Part shown: positions 28,045 to 36,731 of the stretch, one piece after another | Layout of the letters: each line of letters begins with the position of its first letter | How positions within the stretch are numbered: the stretch's first letter is position 1 | Assembly (NCBI RefSeq): GCF_014200505.1 | Contig: NZ_JACHBX010000004.1 | Span: forward strand, 124,001-188,000 | Source of the DNA: Massilia aurea | Lineage (GTDB): Bacteria > Pseudomonadota > Gammaproteobacteria > Burkholderiales > Burkholderiaceae_D | Direction of reading: 5' to 3' | Length of the DNA stretch: 64,000 nt | Notes under the pieces: model-generated | What the model was told of the DNA's origin: nothing | Database searches by the model: none | What the model saw: the letters and a program-made list of their open reading frames with translations, nothing else | Position numbers and translations under genes: made by a program

Positions 28045-28402
28045 TCTGATGCGACTGCGCGCGCTGGTGCGCGCGTTCGTCGACGAGCGGGACTGGGATC
28101 AGTTCCACACGCCGAAGAACCTCGCCTCGGCCTTGATGGTCGAGGCGGCCGAGCTGCTGGAGCATTTCCAGTGGCTGCAGTCGGGCCGTGCCGAAGAACT
28201 AGGCGCGGATAAACTGGTTGAGGTGCGGCACGAGATGGCCGATGTGCTGGTCTATCTCGTGCGGCTGGCAGACAAGCTCGACGTCGACCTGGTCGCGGCG
28301 GTCGAAGAAAAGATGGTGCTCAACCGGGCGAAGTATCCGGCCGAGCTGGTGCGCGGCGATGCACGCAAGTATTACGAGTACAAAGACTACAAAAAAACGT
28401 GA
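28034..28402 (+). CDS. MazG-like nucleotide pyrophosphohydrolase
   Basis: 122 residues of the all-alpha NTP pyrophosphatase superfamily. The four metal-binding acidic residues are in LMVEAAELLEHFQWL (ExxE) and EVRHEMADVLVYLVRLAD (ExxD), with the usual RDWDQFHTPKNLA start and a KAxKYP-like end (NRAKYPAELVRGDARKYYEY). Likely a housecleaning enzyme for abnormal nucleotides. GTG 28034 is chosen; ATG 28049 is an alternative five codons further in. It overlaps the carbonic anhydrase stop by 11 bases. Confidence 0.85.
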   Translation: MDSDLMRLRALVRAFVDERDWDQFHTPKNLASALMVEAAELLEHFQWLQSGRAEELGADKLVEVRHEMADVLVYLVRLADKLDVDLVAAVEEKMVLNRAKYPAELVRGDARKYYEYKDYKKT

Positions 28403-28415
28403 TCGCCGGCGCCGC

Positions 28416-29870
28416 TTACATGCCGCCCATGCAGATGTACTTCACGACCAGATAATCATCCATCCCGTAGGTCGAGCCTTCACGCCCCAGGCCTGATTGC
28501 TTGACCCCGCCGAACGGCGCGACCTCGGTCGAGATGATGCCGGTATTGACCCCCACCATCCCGCTCTCGATCGCCTCGGCCACGCGCCAGACGCGGCCGA
28601 TGTCGCGCGCATAGAAGTACGACGCCAGCCCGAACTCGGTGTCGTTGGCCATGGCAATCACTTCGTCTTCCGTTTTGAAGCGGAACAGCGGCGCCAGCGG
28701 GCCGAAGGTTTCTTCGTGGGCCACCAGCATATCGGACGTCACGTCGGTCAGCACCGTCGGCTCGAAGAAGCTGTGCCCCAGCGCGTGGCGTTTGCCGCCC
28801 AGCAGCAGCTTGGCGCCCTTGGCCTGCGCATCCTCGATGTGCTGCTCGATCTTGCGCACGGCTTTTTCTTCGATCAGCGGGCCTTGCGTGACGCCTTCTT
28901 CGCGGCCGTCACCCACCTTCAGTTTGCCCACCGCCACCGCGAGCTTGCGCGCGAATTCGTCGTACACGCCATCCTGCACGTACAGCCGGTTGGCGCAGAC
29001 GCAGGTCTGCCCCGCATTGCGGAATTTCGAGGCGATCGCGCCCTCGACCGCAGCGTCCAGATCAGCATCGTCGAACACGATGAACGGCGCGTTGCCGCCC
29101 AGTTCGAGCGAAATCTTCTTGACCGTCGGCGCGCATTGTTCCATCAGCAGGCGCCCCACGGCGGTCGAGCCGGTAAAGCTCAGCTTGCGCACGAGCGGGT
29201 TGCCCGTCATCTCGCCACCGATGGCTTTCGAGTCGCCAATCACGACGCTGAACACGCCTTTCGGCACGCCGGCGCGCTCGGCCAGCACGGCCAGCGCCAA
29301 AGCCGACAGCGGCGTGAGTTCGGCCGGTTTGAGTACAATCGGGCAACCGGCGGCCAGCGCTGGCGCGACCTTGCGGGTGATCATCGCGGCCGGGAAGTTC
29401 CACGGCGTGATCGCGGCGCACACGCCGATCGGTTCCTTGGTCACGACGATGCGTTTGTCCGGCCATGGCGAAGCCAGCGTCTCGCCGGCGACGCGCTTGG
29501 CTTCTTCGCCAAACCACTCGAAGTACGAGGCGGCGTAGGCCACTTCGCCTTTGGCCTCAGCCAGCGGTTTGCCTTGTTCCAGCGTCATCAACAATGCCAG
29601 GTCGTCGGCGTTTTCCAGCATCAAATCGTTCCACTTGCGCAGGATCGCGGCGCGCTCTTTGGCGGGCAGTTTGCGCCAGGCAGGCCAGGCGGCGTTGGCC
29701 GCATCGATGGCGCGCTTGGTTTCGGCAGCGCCCATGTGCGGCACGCTGGCCACGGTCTCGCCGTTGGCAGGATTGGTCACGGCAATGGTCTGGCCGTCGT
29801 CGGCGTCGCACCAGGCGCCGCCTACAAAGGCTTGCTGGCGCAGCAGGGAAGGGTCTTTCAAATTCGGCAT
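28416..29870 (-). CDS. gabD: NADP-dependent succinate-semialdehyde dehydrogenase
   Basis: 484-residue aldehyde dehydrogenase. The catalytic Glu lies in SLELGGNAPFIVFDDADLD and the nucleophilic Cys in RNAGQTCVCANR; the PWNFPAAMITRK cofactor motif and the start LLRQQAFVGGAWCDA match GabD-type enzymes. It oxidises succinate semialdehyde, the end of the GABA and putrescine pathways, to succinate. The putrescine-type genes begin 252 bp away on the other strand, supporting this substrate over other aldehydes. Confidence 0.92.
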   Translation of the reverse strand: MPNLKDPSLLRQQAFVGGAWCDADDGQTIAVTNPANGETVASVPHMGAAETKRAIDAANAAWPAWRKLPAKERAAILRKWNDLMLENADDLALLMTLEQGKPLAEAKGEVAYAASYFEWFGEEAKRVAGETLASPWPDKRIVVTKEPIGVCAAITPWNFPAAMITRKVAPALAAGCPIVLKPAELTPLSALALAVLAERAGVPKGVFSVVIGDSKAIGGEMTGNPLVRKLSFTGSTAVGRLLMEQCAPTVKKISLELGGNAPFIVFDDADLDAAVEGAIASKFRNAGQTCVCANRLYVQDGVYDEFARKLAVAVGKLKVGDGREEGVTQGPLIEEKAVRKIEQHIEDAQAKGAKLLLGGKRHALGHSFFEPTVLTDVTSDMLVAHEETFGPLAPLFRFKTEDEVIAMANDTEFGLASYFYARDIGRVWRVAEAIESGMVGVNTGIISTEVAPFGGVKQSGLGREGSTYGMDDYLVVKYICMGGM

Positions 29871-30121
29871 AGTGTCCTCGTCAATTCATGTCGAGCATCG
29901 GCTGCAGAGCGCGGATGCAAGCCGTTATGGTAGACCCATTTGCAAACGAACGTGCCGCCGTGCCCGATTCCTGCATACTGAGATTCTTGAAATTGTGATG
30001 ACTTTTGGAAACGTGTGGGCTGCCTCAGCCGAATGAAGTTAAGCTTTTGACATGAAATTTCCCCCGCGCCCGACCCGTTGACTGCCTTGTGGTCGCGCGC
30101 CTCAAAGAGAAGGACAACACC

Positions 30122-30892
30122 ATGCGCCCTATCGTAATCGTCCCCGCATGCACGCGTGATTTCGGAGAACATCCGTATCACGCCGCCCAGCACAAGTATG
30201 TCGACGCCGTCACCCTGGGCGCCGATTGCGCCTCGCTGATCCTGCCATCGTCCGGCGAATCGCTGGACCTGGAAACCATCTTCGGCACCATCGACGGCAT
30301 CATGCTGACCGGTTCGGCCTCCAATGTGCATCCCAGCTATTACTCGGAAGAAGTGCTGGATCCAACGCTGCCACAAGACCCGGCGCGCGACCAGACCACC
30401 TTGCCCCTGATCCGCGAAGCGGTGCGCCGCGGCGTGCCGATCATCGCCATCTGCCGTGGTTTCCAGGAGATGAACGTGGCCCTCGGCGGCAGCCTGCACC
30501 AGGCGGTGCAGACGGTCGTGGGCAAGTTCGATCACCGCGAAAAAGCCGAGCTCGGCATGGATGAGCAATATGGCGACGCGCACAACGTCACGGTCACTCC
30601 CGGCGGCATGCTCGAGGGCATTCTCGGCGCGGCCGAGATCCCCGTGAACTCGCTGCACGGGCAGGGCGTCAATGAACTGGCGCCTGGCCTGTCGGTCGAA
30701 GCCGTGGCCGAAGACGGTCTGGTGGAAGCGTTCACCGTGTCGACGTCGCCCGGCTTCACGCTGGCCGTGCAATGGCATCCCGAATGGCGCATCCAGCACA
30801 ACCCCTATTCGATGAAGATGTTCCGCGCCTTTGGCGACGCCTGCCGCGCTTACCGCGAGCAGCGCCTGGGTAGCGGCTCGCTGTTGAAATGA
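30122..30892 (+). CDS. gamma-glutamyl-gamma-aminobutyrate hydrolase family protein
   Basis: 256-residue class I glutamine-amidotransferase-like hydrolase. The nucleophile Cys is in IIAICRGFQEMNVALGGSL, the His-Glu pair in VQWHPEWR, and the LTGSASNVHPSYY segment is typical of the PuuD branch. It would split gamma-glutamyl-GABA into glutamate and GABA. ATG 30122 is preceded by AGAAGGA. The glutamine synthetase-like gene follows after 55 bp, and gabD lies divergently, so the three suit putrescine use; other polyamine conjugates cannot be excluded. Confidence 0.88.
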   Translation: MRPIVIVPACTRDFGEHPYHAAQHKYVDAVTLGADCASLILPSSGESLDLETIFGTIDGIMLTGSASNVHPSYYSEEVLDPTLPQDPARDQTTLPLIREAVRRGVPIIAICRGFQEMNVALGGSLHQAVQTVVGKFDHREKAELGMDEQYGDAHNVTVTPGGMLEGILGAAEIPVNSLHGQGVNELAPGLSVEAVAEDGLVEAFTVSTSPGFTLAVQWHPEWRIQHNPYSMKMFRAFGDACRAYREQRLGSGSLLK

Positions 30893-30947
30893 CCCGGCGC
30901 GCCCGGCATGAAGCGGGCGCGCAATCGATTACCGACATGAGGCAATA

Positions 30948-32318
30948 ATGGCAATACGCGAAAATTTCAGTTATACCGATATGGACGAGTGGCTCGATGC
31001 AAAGCGGGTCACCGAAATCGAATGCCTGGTGCCTGATCTGACCGGCGTTGCGCGCGGCAAGATCCTGCCGCGCGTGAAGTTCACCGACGACCGCGGCATG
31101 CGCCTGCCTGAAGTTGTGCTGGGCATGACCGTGACCGGCAACACGCCCGAACGTGACGACGCCTACGAGCGCGCCATCTCGAGCATCGACCGTGACATGA
31201 TCCTCAAGGCCGACCCCACCACGATCACGATGGTGCCGTGGGCGGTCGACCCGACCGCGCAAGTGATCCACGACTGCTATTACGCCGACGGCCGCCTGGT
31301 CGACTTCGCGCCGCGCAGCGTGCTGCGTCGCGTGCTCAAGCTGTACGAGCAGCGCGGCTGGAAGCCACTGGTGGCGCCGGAACTCGAGTTCTATCTGACG
31401 GCCAAGAACATCGATCCTGACTTGCCGCTGGTGCCGCCGATCGGCCGCAGCGGCCGTGCCGAAACCAGCCGCCAGGTCTACAGCATCGATGCGGTCAACG
31501 AGTTCGATCCGCTGTTCGAGGACATCTACGATTACTGCGAGCTGATGAACCTGGACGTCGACACGCTGATCCACGAGATCGGCGCCGGCCAGATGGAAAT
31601 CAACTTCCAGCATGGCGAGCCGCTGGGCCTGGCCGACAAGGTGTTCTACTTCAAGCGCACGCTGCGCGAAGCAGCGCTCAAGCACGACATGTACGCGACA
31701 TTCATGGCCAAGCCGATGGCCAATGAGCCGGGTTCGGCGATGCACGTGCACCAGAGCGTGATCGATGGCGAGACGGGCAAGAATATCTTCAGCACCGAAG
31801 ACGGCGCGCCTTCCGAGCTGTTCCACCACTATATCGGCGGCCTGCAACGCTACATGCCATCGGCGATGGCGATCGTTGCACCGTACGTGAACTCGTACCG
31901 CCGCATCGTGCGTCATACGGCCGCGCCGATCAATCTGCAGTGGGGGATCGATAACCGCACCGTGGGTATCCGGGTGCCGGTGTCGGGTTCGCAAGACCGG
32001 CGCGTGGAAAACCGCGTGATCGGGGCCGACGCCAACCCGTACCTGGCGCTGGCGATCACGCTGGCCTGCGGCTACCTGGGCATGGTCGAAGCGATCGAGC
32101 CATCAGCAATGGTGGAAGGCAGCGCCTACGACATGCCGGTGGACTTGCCGCAAGGGTTGTCCGAAGCGATCACGGTGCTGCGCCGCGAAGACCGCCTGCG
32201 CGATGTGCTGGGCGAGCGCTTCATCGACGTCTACACGGCGGTCAAGGATCTGGAGCACCAGGAGTTCATGCGGGTGATCAGCCCGTGGGAACGCGAGCAT
32301 TTGCTGCTGCACGTTTGA
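30948..32318 (+). CDS. glutamine synthetase family protein, gamma-glutamylpolyamine synthetase type
   Basis: 456 residues. Both GS domains are present: metal and ATP motifs EIGAGQMEINFQHG, GSAMHVHQSV and NRTVGIRVPV, and the GADANPYLALA loop. The short N-terminal domain and lack of an adenylylation Tyr loop separate it from GlnA and fit PuuA/GlnA3-like enzymes that join glutamate to an amine. It directly follows the PuuD-like hydrolase. puuB and puuC homologues are not in the window, so the full pathway must be completed elsewhere or the substrate differs. Confidence 0.88.
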   Translation: MAIRENFSYTDMDEWLDAKRVTEIECLVPDLTGVARGKILPRVKFTDDRGMRLPEVVLGMTVTGNTPERDDAYERAISSIDRDMILKADPTTITMVPWAVDPTAQVIHDCYYADGRLVDFAPRSVLRRVLKLYEQRGWKPLVAPELEFYLTAKNIDPDLPLVPPIGRSGRAETSRQVYSIDAVNEFDPLFEDIYDYCELMNLDVDTLIHEIGAGQMEINFQHGEPLGLADKVFYFKRTLREAALKHDMYATFMAKPMANEPGSAMHVHQSVIDGETGKNIFSTEDGAPSELFHHYIGGLQRYMPSAMAIVAPYVNSYRRIVRHTAAPINLQWGIDNRTVGIRVPVSGSQDRRVENRVIGADANPYLALAITLACGYLGMVEAIEPSAMVEGSAYDMPVDLPQGLSEAITVLRREDRLRDVLGERFIDVYTAVKDLEHQEFMRVISPWEREHLLLHV

Positions 32319-32329
32319 TCGGACGATCG

Positions 32330-32448
32330 TTGAACGCGTGGACGGGGGACCCGTCCACCCTACGCGGGTTTGCGTGGTGATGAAATCGTTCCACCGATTG
32401 GCACGATGATCGACGTAGGGTGGACGGCTCCGCCGTCCACGCGTTCAA
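32330..32448. repeat. REP-type inverted pair, copy 2
   Basis: The same 34-bp unit as at 14060 occurs at 32330-32363 (TTGAACGCGTGG...CACCCTAC) and, inverted, at 32415-32448 (GTAGGGTGGACGG...GCGTTCAA), 51 bp apart. The facing is opposite to copy 1: here the GTAGGG ends point inward. It fills the gap between the convergent glutamine synthetase-like and symporter genes. Confidence 0.85.
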
Positions 32449-32455
32449 CCAAGGC

Positions 32456-33898
32456 TTACGCCGCCACTTCGCGTCGATTGACCAGCACCTGCGGCGCCAG
32501 CGACCCGACGACCATGCCGACAAACGCCATGATCAACCCGGCCAGCTGCCCCGGGAAATGCACGCCCCAGCCGGTGATCTGCTCGAAGAACAGTATCCAC
32601 GTCAGCAAGCCGCCGGCGATCGACAGGATTGCACCCTGGGTGGTGGCACGCTTCCAGTACAGGCCCATCACCAGCGGCACGAACGCCCCCACCAGCGGCA
32701 CCTGATACGCGCTCGACACCAGTTCGTAGATCGACGTCCCTTCCATCGCGATTGCATACAGTAGCACCAGCGTGGCAAAGATCACGATCGTGACGCGCAT
32801 CGCCAGCAGTTGCTGGCGGTCAGTCATGCCGGGCCGGATGTTCTTGAGGATGTTCTCGACAAAACTCGTCGACGGCGCCAGCAGCGTGGCCGATGACGTG
32901 CTCTTGATCGCCGAGAGCAGGGCGCCGAAGAACAGGATCTGCATCACCAGCGGCATCTTGGTCATCACGAACGTGGGCAGCAGGCGCTGGTAGTCGTTCT
33001 GCGCGATCTCGAGCGCCTGGCTGCCCATCACCACCACGGCAGCGGCCACGATGAACATCGGCACGAAGGCGAACAGGATGTAGCTCACGCCGCCGATCAC
33101 GGCGCCGGTGCGCGCGGTCGGGGCGTCCTTGGCCGACATCACGCGCTGGAACACGTCCTGCTGCGGGATCGAGCCGAACATCATCGTCACGGCCGCGGCG
33201 ATGAAGAACATGATGTCGGTAAAACTCGGCTCGGGCCACACGCGCCACAGGTCAGCGTTCTGCGCCATCGCCATCACGTTGCCGGCGCCGCCGGCCAGGT
33301 CGGCCGCGAACCAGGCAATCACGCTCATGCCCACGACCAGCACGATCATCTGGATGAAGTCCGTAATCGCCACGGCCAGGAAGCCGCCCACCACTACATA
33401 GATCAGCACCGTCAGCGTGCCAACGATCATGCCGGCAGCCGGCGACATCGCGCCGGCCGTCAGGACTGAAAACACCAGGCCCAGCGCCGTGATCTGCGCC
33501 GCGACCCAGCCGAGATAACTCATGATGATCGCGACCGAGCAAAAGATCTCGATGCCCTTGCCGTAGCGCTGCCGGTAATAGTCGCCGATCGTGAGCAGGT
33601 TGAGTTTATACAGCTTGGTGGCGAAGAACAGGCCCACCAGCACCAGGCACATGCCGGCGCCGAACGGGTCTTCGATCACGGCGTTCAGGCCGCCCTGCAC
33701 GAACTTGGCCGGGATGCCCATCACCGTCTCGGCGCCGAACCAGGTCGCAAAGGTGGTGGTGATCACCATGACCAGCGGCAGGCTGCGCCCGGCGACGGCA
33801 AAGTCGCTGGTGTTCTTGATCCGCGTGCCCGCCCACATGCCGAGAGCCAGCGTGCCGAGCAGATAGAGCACGACGAAGGTGATCAAAGTGAGGTTCAT
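32456..33898 (-). CDS. sodium:solute symporter family protein
   Basis: 480-residue transporter of the SSS family (LeuT fold) with about 13 membrane helices. It starts MNLTLITFVVLYLLGTLALG and has the family motifs ASWFGAETVMG-like (here FATWFGAETVMGIPA) and GYLAVAITDFIQ-like (GGFLAVAITDFIQM). The substrate is unknown; closeness to the putrescine/GABA-type genes suggests an amine or organic acid but is not evidence by itself. Encoded tail to tail with the glutamine synthetase-like gene and head toward the two-component pair. Confidence 0.9.
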   Translation of the reverse strand: MNLTLITFVVLYLLGTLALGMWAGTRIKNTSDFAVAGRSLPLVMVITTTFATWFGAETVMGIPAKFVQGGLNAVIEDPFGAGMCLVLVGLFFATKLYKLNLLTIGDYYRQRYGKGIEIFCSVAIIMSYLGWVAAQITALGLVFSVLTAGAMSPAAGMIVGTLTVLIYVVVGGFLAVAITDFIQMIVLVVGMSVIAWFAADLAGGAGNVMAMAQNADLWRVWPEPSFTDIMFFIAAAVTMMFGSIPQQDVFQRVMSAKDAPTARTGAVIGGVSYILFAFVPMFIVAAAVVVMGSQALEIAQNDYQRLLPTFVMTKMPLVMQILFFGALLSAIKSTSSATLLAPSTSFVENILKNIRPGMTDRQQLLAMRVTIVIFATLVLLYAIAMEGTSIYELVSSAYQVPLVGAFVPLVMGLYWKRATTQGAILSIAGGLLTWILFFEQITGWGVHFPGQLAGLIMAFVGMVVGSLAPQVLVNRREVAA

Positions 33899-33974
33899 GC
33901 AGTAGGTGCTCCGAGGCCAGGAAATTTATGAGCGGAAAATTCCGCGATTATAAATCCGAAACCTGGCCGGCGGC

Positions 33975-34715
33975 CTAAATTGCCATCTCGCGCAACAGTC
34001 GGGACGCCTCGCGGTTGGCGCCGATGCAGGTCCCGTCGCGCATGAAGATCTGCAGTTGCGACTGGTCGTCGGCGCGCATCGATTCGACGAAGTCCAGGTT
34101 CACCAGCGCCGAGCGGTGCACGCGGATGAAACGCCGTGGATCGAGCTGCGCTTCGAGTTCCGACATCCCGATGCGCACCAGGAAATGCTGGCCGCGCGCG
34201 GTGATCACCGTGTACTTCGAATCGGCTTTCATGTATTCGATCTCGTGCGCCGCAAGGGGAAAGATGCGGCCACGGTCGCGCACGAGGATGCGATCGAGCG
34301 GCGCCGGCCCCGCACTGGCGCGCACCAGCGCATCGTCGACGGCGGCGCGTTCGGACCGCGCGCCATCGAGCAGGCGCGCCACGCTGTCGGCAAAGCGCGC
34401 CCGCGTGAACGGCTTGAGCAGGTAGTCGACCGCGTGCAGCTCGAACGCGGCCACCGCATAGTGATCATAAGCGGTCGTGAAGACGATCTGCGGCAGGTAG
34501 TCGAGCTGGCGCAGCACCTCGAGGCCCGTCATCTCGGGCATCTGGATATCCATGAACACGACGTCGGGCCGCAGCGCCCCGATGCGCGCCAGCGCGCTCG
34601 CGCCATCGGCCGCTTCGCCTACCAGCCGCAGGCCCGGATGGGCGTAGATGGCGTCGCGCAGCACATCGCGTGCGAGCGGTTCGTCTTCGGCGAAAAATAC
34701 GGTCTTTGTGGTCAT
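33975..34715 (-). CDS. LytTR-family response regulator
   Basis: 246 residues from ATG 34715. Receiver domain: acidic pocket EDE at 10-12, phospho-acceptor D56 (VVFMDIQMPEMTG), Thr in VFTTAYDHYAV and Lys in YLLKPFTRA. LytTR DNA-binding domain about 145-246 (RIFPLAAHEIEYMKA, RFIRVHRSALVNLDFV). It is coupled to the histidine kinase gene just upstream by an ATGA overlap (34712-34715). Longer upstream extensions of the frame have no similarity and are rejected. Confidence 0.92.
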   Translation of the reverse strand: MTTKTVFFAEDEPLARDVLRDAIYAHPGLRLVGEAADGASALARIGALRPDVVFMDIQMPEMTGLEVLRQLDYLPQIVFTTAYDHYAVAAFELHAVDYLLKPFTRARFADSVARLLDGARSERAAVDDALVRASAGPAPLDRILVRDRGRIFPLAAHEIEYMKADSKYTVITARGQHFLVRIGMSELEAQLDPRRFIRVHRSALVNLDFVESMRADDQSQLQIFMRDGTCIGANREASRLLREMAI

Positions 34716-35773
34716 GGCGTCGTGGGCACGGTGACGCAGGCGGCGAAGCCGGCGCCGGGTTGGGAGTCGATGCGCAGCGCGGCGCGGCCGGCGTAGTCGA
34801 GGTCCAGGCGCCGGCCGATGGTGCGGATGCCCAGGCCGGGCGAGGCCTCGATCGTGGCCGCTGCAGCGCCAGGGCCGTCGTCGCGCACGGTCACGCGCAG
34901 CAGGCCGGTGTCGGGTTCGCGCCGGCTCTCGATGCGCAGGATGCCATGGCGGGTGAACGGATTGAACGCGTGCTTGATGCTGTTCTCGACCAGCGGCTGC
35001 AGGCTCAGGGCCGGCACCAGGCAATCGCCCAGGTCGGGGTCGAGATCCCACTCGACCCGCAGGCGCTCGCCCAGGCGCAGGCTTTCCAGTTCCAGGTAGT
35101 CACGCACGAAATCGAGTTCGGCGTCCAGCGTCACGCGGTCGATGCCGGCGCGTTCGGTATCGAGCACATAGCGCAGCATGTTCGAGAACTGGAACAGTGC
35201 CGTTTCGGCTGCCTCGGGATTGCGGCCGGTGAGGGCGATGATCGAGTGCAGCGTATTGAACAGGAAATGCGGATTGAGCTTGCTGCGCAGCGCGCCCAGT
35301 TCGCTCGCCACCAGCAGCGTCTGCGCCTGCTGCGTGGCGAGGGCCTGGCGCTGGGTCGCGGCGTTGGCGCGCACCAGGTGAAAGACACCCGCCACCACGG
35401 CGTAGCTCATCATGTTGTACAGGAAGGGCCACAGGTGCCAGGACAGCGGATGGGGCGGCGGATTCTGCGTTACCACCAGCACCGTATGCGCATAGGTGGC
35501 AAAGGCCACTGCCGTCAAGATATGGATGACGAAGCGCTGCACGCCGGCGACGGCGCGCCGTTCGAAGCGGCCACTGAGCGGCCAGAGCAGGGCCAGCATC
35601 GCAGCCGATGGCGCAATGCTCACAAAGGCTCGCCAGAACAGGGATGGGTCGAGCCGGCCCGCCAGCAGGGTGTCGGCCTGCATCACCAGTGCAATCACCA
35701 GCATGTAGCTCAGCCAGGCGGCGACGTACAGGCGCCACATCGGTGACAGTGCGTAAGACTTGGTCGTCGTCAT
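34712..35773 (-). CDS. LytS/YpdA-type sensor histidine kinase
   Basis: 353 residues from ATG 35773. Four to five hydrophobic segments in the first 150 residues (SPMWRLYVAAWLSYMLVIALV; AFVSIAPSAAMLALLW; FVIHILTAVAFATYAHTVLV; LYNMMSYAVVAGVFHLV), then the His_kinase domain with the phospho-acceptor His in KLNPHFLFNTLHSI and the ATPase motif LVENSIKHAFNPF, GLGIRTIGRRL. The start is uncertain since the frame is open a further 34 codons, but that part is Arg/Ser-rich and unlike the family. The partner regulator overlaps its stop. Confidence 0.88.
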   Translation of the reverse strand: MTTTKSYALSPMWRLYVAAWLSYMLVIALVMQADTLLAGRLDPSLFWRAFVSIAPSAAMLALLWPLSGRFERRAVAGVQRFVIHILTAVAFATYAHTVLVVTQNPPPHPLSWHLWPFLYNMMSYAVVAGVFHLVRANAATQRQALATQQAQTLLVASELGALRSKLNPHFLFNTLHSIIALTGRNPEAAETALFQFSNMLRYVLDTERAGIDRVTLDAELDFVRDYLELESLRLGERLRVEWDLDPDLGDCLVPALSLQPLVENSIKHAFNPFTRHGILRIESRREPDTGLLRVTVRDDGPGAAAATIEASPGLGIRTIGRRLDLDYAGRAALRIDSQPGAGFAACVTVPTTP

Positions 35774-35890
35774 CTGTCGAGTATCGCGCAGAAAAACCGC
35801 GCTGCGGCGGGTCTTGCGCCGAAATGCGGGAATCCGGTGCGAACTGCAGGATTGCGTCATCGGGACACGGATCACGTTTTTGCGTTTTTA

Positions 35891-35926
35891 TGCACGTTAT
35901 TGCACGAACGTGCATGTTTGTGTACA
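35891..35926. promoter_or_regulatory. probable DeoR-type operator
   Basis: TGCACG occurs at 35891 and 35901, its complement CGTGCA at 35909, and a related TGTGTACA near 35919, spaced at close to helical-turn intervals. TGCACGAACGTGCA is an inverted repeat with two central bases. It lies 29-64 bp before the DeoR gene start, in the divergent region, so it is likely to be the binding site of that regulator. Confidence 0.5.
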
Positions 35927-35954
35927 GTGACGTGTCTAGAACAAGGAGAACACC

Positions 35955-36731
35955 ATGCAATTAGCCGAAGAACGGCGTGATGCGATCGTCGATGCCGTCG
36001 AGCGCGAGGGCAGGGTACTGGCGGCAGAACTGGCCACCCGCCTGGCCACCTCGGAAGATACGATCCGGCGCGACCTGCGCGAACTCGATGCTGCCGGCCT
36101 GCTGCGCCGCGTGCATGGCGGCGCGATCCGGCGTCAGCCGGAGCCCAGCTTCAGCGAGCGTGCGACCACCGACCTGCCGCGCAAGACCGCACTGGCGCAT
36201 GGTCTGCGCGCCTGCATCCGGCCGGACGACACGGTCCTGATCGACGCCGGCTCGACGCACCTGGCGCTGGCGCGCCTGCTGGACGACGGCTGCGCCGCGA
36301 CGATCGTCACCAACAGCCCACAGATCGCGCTGGCGCTGGGCGCGTTCCAGCGCACCCGGATCGTGCTGCTGGGCGGGACTTACCATCCCGCGCTCGGCGC
36401 GACGGTCGGCGCGGCCACGCTGGCCGAGGTGGCGCGCCTGCGGCTCGATCTGGCGCTCGTCGGCGTCTGCGGCCTCGATCCCGCGCGTGGCGTGAGTGCA
36501 TCCGACCCCGAAGAAACAGCGCTCAAACGCGCGATGTTCGCCGCCAGCACGCGCCACGCGGTCGCGGCGCTCAACGAACGCTTCGACGACAGCGCGGCGT
36601 TCCTGTTCGGCGCGCTGTCAGAGATCGACCATCTGGTGCTGGAGCACGACGCACCCGCCGCCAGCATTGCCCTGCTGCGCCAGCACCATCCGGCGCTCGA
36701 CATCACCATCACCACAAAGGCTGTCGCATGA
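35955..36731 (+). CDS. DeoR/GlpR-family transcriptional regulator
   Basis: 258 residues from ATG 35955 (CAAGGAGA upstream). N-terminal winged helix with the DeoR signature (VLAAELATRLATSEDTIRRD, ending LRRVHGGA) and a C-terminal DeoRC sugar-phosphate-binding domain (DDTVLIDAGSTHLALA, TIVTNSPQIA, LGGTYHP). Such proteins usually sense a phosphorylated sugar or amino-sugar. The gene overlaps the MFS transporter start by four bases, which suggests it controls that transporter and itself. Confidence 0.92.
   Translation: MQLAEERRDAIVDAVEREGRVLAAELATRLATSEDTIRRDLRELDAAGLLRRVHGGAIRRQPEPSFSERATTDLPRKTALAHGLRACIRPDDTVLIDAGSTHLALARLLDDGCAATIVTNSPQIALALGAFQRTRIVLLGGTYHPALGATVGAATLAEVARLRLDLALVGVCGLDPARGVSASDPEETALKRAMFAASTRHAVAALNERFDDSAAFLFGALSEIDHLVLEHDAPAASIALLRQHHPALDITITTKAVA

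Noticed and set aside
35100..35960. Long minus-strand frame overlapping the second histidine kinase
   Set aside because: It is an Arg/Ala-rich shadow of the kinase gene in another frame, typical of high-GC DNA, with no family features.
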